DNA of 8,107 nt from Streptomyces roseoverticillatus (GTDB taxonomy: Bacteria; Actinomycetota; Actinomycetes; Streptomycetales; Streptomycetaceae): assembly GCF_000719265.1 (NCBI RefSeq), contig NZ_JOFL01000047.1:1-8107 (forward strand), in the 5' to 3' direction. Shown here piece after piece: positions 1 through 4,417 of this stretch. The notes beneath the pieces are model-generated. The model ran no database searches and had not been told where the DNA came from. It worked only from the letters and a program-made list of their open reading frames with translations. The translations under genes were made by a program, and so were the position numbers. Numbering within the stretch: the stretch's first letter is position 1; every line of letters starts with the position of its first letter.

Positions 1-22
1 GAATTCCGGCACGCCGAAATTC
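1..22. repeat. Imperfect inverted repeat at the window edge
   Basis: The first 22 bases form a dyad: GAATT at 1-5 pairs with AATTC at 18-22 and CGG at 7-9 pairs with CCG at 14-16, with one mismatch (6 against 17). There is no T-run inside the window. It could be the tail of a terminator for an upstream gene lying outside the window, on either strand. Nothing else recognisable lies in bases 23-147. Confidence 0.35.
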
Positions 23-147
23 ATCCCGTTCAGGGGCCGTGCAGTGGTGAGTGCCGCCGGTGCGGCTCGATCGCCGCCCCGTTGTCCTTGCGGACCCCGC
101 GGCAACTCGGAGAACACTACACGACCCCGTAGGGCTCATCAAACCGG

Positions 148-185
148 TGGCGCAAGCCCATTTCCGTCCCGTAGCCTCCGGCCCA
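148..185 (+). promoter_or_regulatory. Candidate promoter for the trpS leader transcript
   Basis: TAGCCT at 172-177 fits the loose actinobacterial -10 pattern TANNNT. It lies 7 nt before the A of the leader-peptide ATG at 185, so transcription could start at that A and give a leaderless mRNA. In support, no Shine-Dalgarno sequence precedes the ATG. The -35 match is poor: TGGCGC at 148-153 is all that lies at the right distance. I recall leaderless trp leader peptides being described in other actinobacteria. The call is weak without a mapped 5' end. Confidence 0.3.
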
Positions 186-226
186 TGACCCGGCATGCAC
201 ACACGCAGCAGTGGTGGGCCGCCTGA
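185..226 (+). CDS. trpL: trpS leader peptide (13 aa, tandem Trp codons)
   Basis: This is a short reading frame of ATG, 13 codons and TGA, translating as MTRHAHTQQWWAA. Residues 10 and 11 are consecutive Trp codons (TGG TGG, 212-217), a combination very unlikely by chance directly upstream of a tryptophanyl-tRNA synthetase gene. The peptide itself need have no function; its translation senses charged tRNA-Trp. The two Trp codons sit at the left edge of RNA segment 1 of the attenuator, and the stop codon lies in the loop of the 1:2 hairpin. A ribosome stalled at 212-217 would therefore mask segment 1 and leave segment 2, from about base 227, free. No Shine-Dalgarno sequence is visible before the ATG, so translation may be leaderless. 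The same frame stays open further upstream (from 44), but nothing supports a longer product. Confidence 0.85.
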   Translation: MTRHAHTQQWWAA

Positions 227-286
227 CGGCGGCCCCGACTCCGTGCTTCGCGCATGCATCCAACGGCCGCCGCCTCGGCGGCCGTT
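216..286 (+). promoter_or_regulatory. Trp-responsive transcription attenuator (segments 1-4)
   Basis: Four segments can pair in alternative ways. Segment 1 (216-223, GGGCCGCC) pairs perfectly with segment 2 (228-235, GGCGGCCC) around a 4-nt loop holding most of the leader stop codon. Segment 2 (227-234, CGGCGGCC) also pairs perfectly with segment 3 (265-272, GGCCGCCG), forming the antiterminator. Segment 3 (262-271) pairs with segment 4 (277-286), forming the terminator. When charged tRNA-Trp is scarce the ribosome halts on the tandem Trp codons, 2:3 forms and RNA polymerase reads on into trpS. When Trp-tRNA is plentiful the ribosome reaches the stop codon, covers part of segment 2, and 3:4 terminates transcription. 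The pairings are seen directly in the sequence. The mechanism follows the classical trp attenuation model; as I recall, it was shown experimentally for an auxiliary trpS of Streptomyces coelicolor. Confidence 0.85.
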
Positions 287-288
287 TT
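262..288 (+). terminator. Intrinsic terminator of the trpS attenuator
   Basis: A 10-bp perfect stem pairs 262-271 (AACGGCCGCC) with 277-286 (GGCGGCCGTT) around the 5-nt loop GCCTC. The stem runs into a short T tract (285-288). The T tract is only four bases long, which is usual in high-GC genomes. A transcript ended here would be about 100 nt if it starts near 185. Confidence 0.8.
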
Positions 289-334
289 GCTGTCCGGGGC
301 GGCGTCCCTCTCCAGACAGGGAGCGCACCACCCC

Positions 335-1333
335 ATGACCCGGATCTTCAGCGGCATCAAGCCCACCGGCCATCTGACGCTCGGCAACTACCTCGGCGCC
401 ATCCGGCAGTGGGTGGAAGTGGACCAGCACAAGGCCGACGCGCTGTTCTCCGTCGTCGACCTGCACGCGCTGACCGTGGACCACGACCCGGCACGCGTAC
501 GGCGGCTCAGTAGGCAGACGGCCACCCTTCTCCTGGCGGCCGGACTGGACCCGGCTCTCTGCACGCTCTTCGTACAGAGCCACGTGGACGAGCACACCCG
601 GCTCTCCTATCTCCTGGAGTGCACGGCGTCCGACGGCGAAATGCGGCGGATGATCCAGTACAAGGAGAAGGCGGCGCGGGAGCAGGCGGCCGGCGGGAGC
701 GTCCGGCTCTCGCTGCTGACGTATCCCGTGCTGATGGCGGCGGACATCCTCGCGTACGCGGCGGACGAGGTCCCCGTGGGCGATGACCAGGCCCAGCACG
801 TCGAACTCACGCGGGATCTCGCGGTGCGGTTCAACCAGCGGTACGGGCACACGTTCACCATCCCCAAGGCCGTCCTTCCGACGGTGGCCGCGCGGGTCAT
901 GGACCTGCAGTCCCCGACGGCGAAGATGGGGAAGTCCCACGCGGAGACGGCGGGCATCGTCTATCTCCTGGACGAGCCGGACGCCGCGCGCCGGAAAATC
1001 ATGCGCGCGGTGACCGACAGCGGCAGCGAGGTCGTCCACGACCGCGAGAACCGTCCCGGTGTCACCAATCTGCTGGAGATCCTGGCCGCCTGTACCGGCG
1101 GCCGGCCCGCGGAGCTCGCGGAGGGCTATTCCTCGTACGGCGCGCTGAAGCGGGACACCGCCGATGCGGTGCTGGAAGTGCTGCGGCCGCTGCAGGAGCG
1201 GCACACCGCGCTGTGCGGCGATCCGGGTTATGTGGATGCGGTGCTGCGGGAGGGCGCCGAGCGGGCGCGGAGCCTCGCCCGGCCGACCGTGGACGCGGCG
1301 TACCGTGCGGTCGGGCTGCTGCCCCCGTACTGA
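335..1333 (+). CDS. trpS: Tryptophanyl-tRNA synthetase, probable auxiliary TrpRS1
   Basis: This cytoplasmic class Ic aminoacyl-tRNA synthetase charges tRNA-Trp with tryptophan using ATP. The 332-aa product has the usual length. The start at 335 gives the conserved N-terminus MTRIFSGIKPTG and has AGGGAG (318-323) 11 nt upstream; extending to the ATG at 254 would begin inside the attenuator. The HIGH-like signature is around residues 11-18 (TGHLTLGN). A motif spans MAADIL to GDDQ (135-151), and the KMSKS loop reads KMGKS (197-201). His44 matches the active-site His of the Bacillus enzyme. Residue 9 is Lys, where the Geobacillus stearothermophilus enzyme has Gln; as I recall, Lys9 marks the indolmycin-resistant TrpRS1 of S. 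coelicolor. The protein has a single Trp (W26), which suits an enzyme made under Trp-tRNA shortage. It is controlled by the attenuator at 185-288. A second, housekeeping trpS elsewhere in the genome is inferred. Confidence 0.95.
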   Translation: MTRIFSGIKPTGHLTLGNYLGAIRQWVEVDQHKADALFSVVDLHALTVDHDPARVRRLSRQTATLLLAAGLDPALCTLFVQSHVDEHTRLSYLLECTASDGEMRRMIQYKEKAAREQAAGGSVRLSLLTYPVLMAADILAYAADEVPVGDDQAQHVELTRDLAVRFNQRYGHTFTIPKAVLPTVAARVMDLQSPTAKMGKSHAETAGIVYLLDEPDAARRKIMRAVTDSGSEVVHDRENRPGVTNLLEILAACTGGRPAELAEGYSSYGALKRDTADAVLEVLRPLQERHTALCGDPGYVDAVLREGAERARSLARPTVDAAYRAVGLLPPY

Positions 1334-1378
1334 GGCCTGTCCTGCGGAGGCCTGCCCGGCGTCGGCCTGTCCGGCGGA
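1334..1378 (+). repeat. Three degenerate 15-bp tandem repeats after trpS
   Basis: Directly after the trpS stop codon come three 15-bp units at 1334-1348, 1349-1363 and 1364-1378. Each starts GGCCTGYCC and continues with a YGGCGGA-like tail. The rest of the gap up to 1424 contains the palindromes CCGGCGCCGG (1394-1403) and GGCCGGCC (1403-1410). There is no T-run, so no clear intrinsic terminator separates trpS from the convergent regulator gene. The repeats may be slippage products or a weak structural terminator. Confidence 0.5.
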
Positions 1379-1424
1379 TCGCACTGCACGCCACCGGCGC
1401 CGGGCCGGCCGCAACCCGGAGTCT

Positions 1425-2402
1425 CTACGCCCCCGCGGAGCGAAACGCCCGCCGGTAGTCGCGCGGGCTGGTGGCGAGGCGGGCCGCGAAGTGCTGCCGC
1501 ATGGTGACCTCGCTGCCGAAGCCGCAGCGTCGGGCCACCTCCGGCATCGGCAGGCCCGTCCGCTCCAGGAGCTTCTGCGCCGCGGCGATGCGCTGGTCGA
1601 GCAGCCACTGCACCGGCGTCGTGCCCGTCGTGGCCATGAAGTGGCGGGCGAAGGAGCGGGGCGACATGCCGGCCCAGCCCGCCAGGTCGGCGACGGTCAG
1701 CGGTTCGGAGAGGTGACGCAGGGCCCGTTCCCGTACGGCTGCCAGGGCGTCGGCCTCGCGGTCGGAGCAGGGGGTGGGCTGTTCGACGAACTGGGCCTGC
1801 GTGCCCGTACGGAAGGGGGCGGTGACCATGAAGCGGGCGATGGTCGCCGCCGCCTCCGCGCCGTGGGCCGTACGGACCAGGTGGAGGCAGAGGTCGATGC
1901 CGGCGGCGACGCCCGCCGCGGTCCACACGCCGCCGTCCTCGACGAACAGGGCGTCGGGGACGACCTGGACGCCGGGATGAGTGCGGGCCAGGAGCCCGGT
2001 GAGGTTCCAGTGGGTGACCGCGCGGCGGCCCTCGAGCAGGCCGGCCTGGGCGAGGACGAAGGCGCCGCCGCAGAGCGCGGCGACCGGCACGCCCGCACCG
2101 TGGGCGCTGCGCAGGGCGGCGAGGACGGGTTCCGGGACCGGGGCCAGCTGCTCCTCCACCCCGGGGACGACCACGAGGTCACTCGCGCCGAGCCCGCTCA
2201 GGGCTTCGAGGTCCTGGTCCGGGGTGAGGGTGAGGCCGCCGGGCATGGCCACGGGAGCCCGGTCGGCGCCGTGGCGGCGCAGCGCGAAGCGGGGAGCGCC
2301 GCGGGCGGTGCGGTCGACGCCCCAGACCTCGGTGATGACGGCGACGTCGAAGGCCCGGATGCCGGGGAAGGCCACGAGGGCGATGCGCTGCGCTGGCTGC
2401 AT
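1425..2402 (-). CDS. GlxA-like AraC-family transcriptional regulator
   Basis: This 325-aa transcription factor has two parts. Residues about 5-185 form a class I glutamine amidotransferase/DJ-1/PfpI-like domain. It has the nucleophile-elbow pattern AALCGGAF (Cys111) followed by AQAGLLEG and THW (His131), the layout of the GlxA family. Residues about 220-325 form an AraC/XylS DNA-binding domain with two helix-turn-helix units (about 236-256 and 284-306), ending in the typical CGFGSEVTMRQHF and SPRDYRRAF. The N-terminal domain usually acts as a ligand or stress sensor rather than an enzyme; its ligand here is unknown. The ATG at 2402 is preferred because GGAAGG lies 9 nt upstream; the ATG at 2411 would have no spacing from it. 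The gene is divergent from the cysteine hydrolase at 2520, its likely target. Regulation of the hydrolase, and self-regulation, are inferred from this arrangement. Confidence 0.92.
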   Translation of the reverse strand: MQPAQRIALVAFPGIRAFDVAVITEVWGVDRTARGAPRFALRRHGADRAPVAMPGGLTLTPDQDLEALSGLGASDLVVVPGVEEQLAPVPEPVLAALRSAHGAGVPVAALCGGAFVLAQAGLLEGRRAVTHWNLTGLLARTHPGVQVVPDALFVEDGGVWTAAGVAAGIDLCLHLVRTAHGAEAAATIARFMVTAPFRTGTQAQFVEQPTPCSDREADALAAVRERALRHLSEPLTVADLAGWAGMSPRSFARHFMATTGTTPVQWLLDQRIAAAQKLLERTGLPMPEVARRCGFGSEVTMRQHFAARLATSPRDYRRAFRSAGA

Positions 2403-2519
2403 GGGCACCATCCTTCCGCGGGCCTCGTCCTGCCGTTCCACCAGCGGTGGCAGCAATCCATCGAACAGGGTCTCTTCTGCCACTGGGCCGATCCTGCGGC
2501 GACGACCAGGATCGTCAGC
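2403..2519. promoter_or_regulatory. Divergent promoter region, regulator/hydrolase
   Basis: The 117-bp gap between two head-to-head genes must hold both promoters. I cannot pick convincing -35/-10 pairs for either direction. Two dyads stand out. CCACC/GGTGG has a 3-nt spacer (2438-2450). CGATCCTG/CAGGATCG has a 10-nt spacer (2489-2514) and is listed separately. Confidence 0.55.
2489..2514. promoter_or_regulatory. 26-bp dyad over the hydrolase ribosome binding site
   Basis: Perfect 8-bp arms CGATCCTG (2489-2496) and CAGGATCG (2507-2514) flank a 10-nt spacer. The right arm contains the AGGA (2508-2511) that serves as Shine-Dalgarno for the ATG at 2520. As DNA this is a plausible operator for the neighbouring regulator or another factor. 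As RNA the hairpin would hide the ribosome binding site. Its function is inferred only. Confidence 0.45.
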
Positions 2520-3119
2520 ATGAACAGCGCACAGAACATCCGTATCAGCGACAACGCCGCCCTCGTCGTCATCGACGTCCAGAACGCCTGGAACGATCAG
2601 GACCACTTCCCGCCCCGCAACAACCCGGCCGCCGAGGACAACATGGCGCAGCTGATCGACACCTGGCAGGCGGCGGGCCGGCCGGTGGTGTTCGTACGGC
2701 ACGACTCGCCCAAGCCGGACTCGCCGCTGCGCCCGGGTCAGCGGGGGAACGACCTGCAGGACTTCGTCCAGGAGCGGCGCGGCAAGGGCAGCGGCCCGGA
2801 ACTGCTCGTCACCAAGACGGTGAACTCGGCGTTCCTCGGCACGCCGGATCTGGGGCGCTGGCTGGACGAGGCCGGGATCCGGCAGCTGGTCGTCGTCGGC
2901 ATCATGACGAACTGGTGCGTGGAGACGACCGCCCGGATGGGCGGGAACCTCGGCTACGACGTGATCGTGCCGGTCGACGCGACGTACACCTTCGACGCGG
3001 TCGGGCCGGACGGGGAGTCGCTCACGGCGGACGAGCTGTTCCGGGCGACGGCGACGAACCTGCACGCCGCCGGCTTCGCGAGGATCGTGCCGACGGCGGC
3101 TCTGGTGGAAGGGGCCTGA
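2520..3119 (+). CDS. Isochorismatase-family cysteine hydrolase
   Basis: This 199-aa cytoplasmic enzyme has the isochorismatase-like fold, which includes nicotinamidases, N-carbamoyl-sarcosine amidases and related amidohydrolases. The catalytic triad is visible: Asp19 in VVIDVQNAW, Lys99 in LVTKTVNSAF and Cys133 in TNWCVETTAR. The usual cis-peptide region GIMT lies just before the Cys. The presence of Cys argues for an amidase or nicotinamidase-type hydrolase rather than a true isochorismatase, in which this Cys is commonly absent. The substrate cannot be told from the sequence. The start at 2520 has AGGA 8 nt upstream, and the protein begins close to the first beta strand, as expected for the family. 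It is divergent from the GlxA-like regulator, a common pairing in actinobacteria, so it is probably inducible. It is convergent with proC, with 33 bp between the stop codons. Confidence 0.92.
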   Translation: MNSAQNIRISDNAALVVIDVQNAWNDQDHFPPRNNPAAEDNMAQLIDTWQAAGRPVVFVRHDSPKPDSPLRPGQRGNDLQDFVQERRGKGSGPELLVTKTVNSAFLGTPDLGRWLDEAGIRQLVVVGIMTNWCVETTARMGGNLGYDVIVPVDATYTFDAVGPDGESLTADELFRATATNLHAAGFARIVPTAALVEGA

Positions 3120-3151
3120 CCAAACCCTCACCCGATGGTGGAAGGGGCCTG
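3103..3151. repeat. 16-bp direct repeat at the convergent 3' ends
   Basis: TGGTGGAAGGGGCCTG occurs exactly at 3103-3118, in the last codons of the hydrolase gene, and again at 3136-3151, just past the proC stop codon, with a 33-bp period. It looks like a local duplication of the hydrolase gene end that filled the intergenic gap. Confidence 0.75.
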
Positions 3152-3156
3152 GTCAG
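3116..3156. terminator. Candidate bidirectional terminator hairpin
   Basis: CTGACCA (3116-3122) pairs with TGGTCAG (3150-3156). An inner stem pairs CCCTCACC (3125-3132) with 3137-3146 (GGTGG, a 2-nt bulge, then GGG) around a CGAT loop. The outer arms contain the stop codons of both convergent genes. There is no T tract, so it would act by structure alone, as many proposed terminators in high-GC actinobacteria do. Confidence 0.45.
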
Positions 3157-3962
3157 CCCTCGCCCGAGGCCAGCTCCCGGCTGCGGTCGCGAGCGGCCTC
3201 CAGGGCGGCGATCAGCGCGTGCCGCACCCCATGCTTCTCCAGCTCGCGGATGGCGTTGATCGTGGTGCCGGCCGGTGAGGTGACCGCCTCGCGGAGCTTG
3301 ACCGGGTGCTCGCCGCTGTCGCGGAGCATGACGGCCGCGCCGATGGCGGCCTGGACGATCAGGTCGTGGGCCTTGTCCCGCGGGAGGCCGAGGAGGATGC
3401 CGGCGTCGGTCATCGCCTCGACGAGGAAGTAGAAGTACGCCGGTCCCGAGCCGGACAGCGCCGTGGCCGCGTCCTGCTGGGACTCGGGCACCCGGAGCGT
3501 CTTGCCGACGGGCTTGAAGATCGCTTCCGTGCGGAGGAGGTGGTCCTCCGTGGCGTGGGTGCCGCCGGAGATCACCGACATGCCCTCGTCCACCAGGACG
3601 GGGGTGTTCGGCATGACGCGCACCACGGGGTTGCCGCCCGGCAGCCGCTCCTCGAAGAACGACGTGGGCACGCCGGCCGCGGCGCTGATGACCAGCCGGT
3701 CGGCGGGCAGGTGCGGGGCGAGCTCGGCGAGGAGCGCCGCCATGTCCTGCGGCTTCACGGCCAGGATGAGGGTGTCGGCGGTCTTGGCGGCCTCGGCGTT
3801 GGTGACCGTCTCGACGCCGTACCGGGCGCGGAGCGCCTCGGCGCGCTCGGGGCGGCGCGCGGTGACCAGGAGATCCCCGGTCGACCAGCCGGCGCGGATC
3901 ATGCCGCTCAGGAGCGCCTCGCCGATCTTTCCGGTACCGAGGACGGCGACTTTCTGGGTCAC
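3153..3962 (-). CDS. proC: Pyrroline-5-carboxylate reductase
   Basis: ProC catalyses the last step of proline synthesis, NAD(P)H-dependent reduction of 1-pyrroline-5-carboxylate to L-proline, in the cytoplasm. The 269-aa product has the usual length. The N-terminal Rossmann domain starts with VAVLGTGKIGEAL (GxGxxG at 9-14), followed by TARR at the end of the second strand, which suits NADPH binding. The conserved AVKP (68-71), VRVMPNTP (114-121) and SGSGPAYFY (170-178) are present. The C-terminal family signature runs from REAVTSPAGTT to the following helix (224-247). I chose the GTG at 3962 (Met-Thr-Gln-Lys-Val) because GAGGTGG lies about 6 nt upstream and family members start right at this strand. 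The GTG at 3971 (three codons more) is the alternative, but it would overlap that ribosome binding site. The gene appears to be transcribed alone, with tandem 10-bp repeats in its leader. Confidence 0.95.
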   Translation of the reverse strand: MTQKVAVLGTGKIGEALLSGMIRAGWSTGDLLVTARRPERAEALRARYGVETVTNAEAAKTADTLILAVKPQDMAALLAELAPHLPADRLVISAAAGVPTSFFEERLPGGNPVVRVMPNTPVLVDEGMSVISGGTHATEDHLLRTEAIFKPVGKTLRVPESQQDAATALSGSGPAYFYFLVEAMTDAGILLGLPRDKAHDLIVQAAIGAAVMLRDSGEHPVKLREAVTSPAGTTINAIRELEKHGVRHALIAALEAARDRSRELASGEG

Positions 3963-4417
3963 GGACTCCACCTCTTCGCTGGTCGGGGGCGTGTCTTCGC
4001 CGCACTTCGCCGGTCTTCGCCGGTCAGGGGCGTGGCCCGGTCATCTTTGCACCCCGCGCACGCGTCGTGCGCCGGGCGCAGTCCGCCGGCAAGCCCACGG
4101 GGGCCTGCGCCGGAGCGAGGGGACGAGCGGATTCCGGCCGGCCACCACAGCGTTTACATCGTGGTAACGCGCCGACGTTCCCCGGGCCTTGGCCACTTGG
4201 ACAGAATGACCGCGGGTGTCCACGGCACGCTCCGTCACCCTCTACCGTCCGGCCGGAACTCTCCCCGACGTCTCCGCCGCCCGTACGACCGTGTGTCCGC
4301 ATCCGTACGGTCCGCATCCCCACATCCCGCCAAGGCTCCAAGGCTCCAACCGGCTCCGACAGGCAACGATCAACGATCACATCGCTGCGCGACGCCACGC
4401 GCTGGAGGCAGATCCTC
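3963..4417. other. Noncoding region between divergent proC and SulP genes
   Basis: These 455 bp carry no supported gene and must hold the promoters of both flanking genes. There are CTTCGC repeats near proC (3974-4034). A perfect 7-bp inverted repeat GCGCACG/CGTGCGC has a 3-nt loop (4056-4072). A 21-bp imperfect dyad with GCGTT/AACGC ends lies at 4150-4170. TACCGT at 4243-4248 is a possible -10 box toward the SulP gene, without a good -35. The SulP leader also holds short direct repeats: TCCGCATCC at 4296-4304 and 4311-4319, CAAGGCTC tandem at 4331-4346, and CAACGAT tandem at 4364-4377. The ribosome binding site for the SulP gene is GGAGG at 4404-4408. Confidence 0.6.
3974..4034. repeat. CTTCGC decamer repeats upstream of proC
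   Basis: Three contiguous 10-bp units occupy 3995-4004 (CTTCGCCGCA), 4005-4014 (CTTCGCCGGT) and 4015-4024 (CTTCGCCGGT). A fourth, CTTCGCTGGT, is at 3974-3983. In addition, the 20-bp blocks at 3974-3993 and 4015-4034 agree at 18 of 20 positions, spaced 41 bp apart. On the proC strand the units read ACCGGCGAAG and lie within about 65 bp of the start codon. The near-helical spacing could make them protein-binding sites in the proC promoter or leader, or they may be simple slippage duplications. Confidence 0.6.

Noticed and set aside
1..6. GAATTC at the very first bases as a sign of a cloned fragment or adaptor
   Set aside because: It may be coincidence or the cut point of the record; the sequence after it does not match a linker closely enough to say more.
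44..226. A 60-aa reading frame covering the leader peptide
   Set aside because: Only the last 13 codons make sense as a product; the upstream part has no ribosome binding site and no recognisable content.
254..334. Extended N-terminus of TrpRS from the ATG at 254
   Set aside because: It would begin inside the attenuator and add 27 residues that TrpRS proteins do not have; 335 has its own ribosome binding site and the conserved N-terminus.
1164..2519. Long open frame on the plus strand running through the regulator gene into the hydrolase
   Set aside because: It is the shadow frame of high-GC coding DNA. The regulator on the minus strand has full-length family motifs, and the hydrolase has a proper start at 2520.
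3022..4005. Alternative minus-strand frame of 327 aa over proC
   Set aside because: It is Arg/Pro-rich low-complexity sequence typical of an out-of-frame shadow; proC occupies the real frame.
4196..4206. TTGGACAGAAT as a promoter for the SulP gene
   Set aside because: The -35-like and -10-like parts are adjacent rather than about 17 bp apart, and no -10 box lies at the right distance.
4067..4417. Upstream extension of the SulP frame
   Set aside because: It lacks family similarity and a ribosome binding site; 4418 follows GGAGG and a normal SulP N-terminus.
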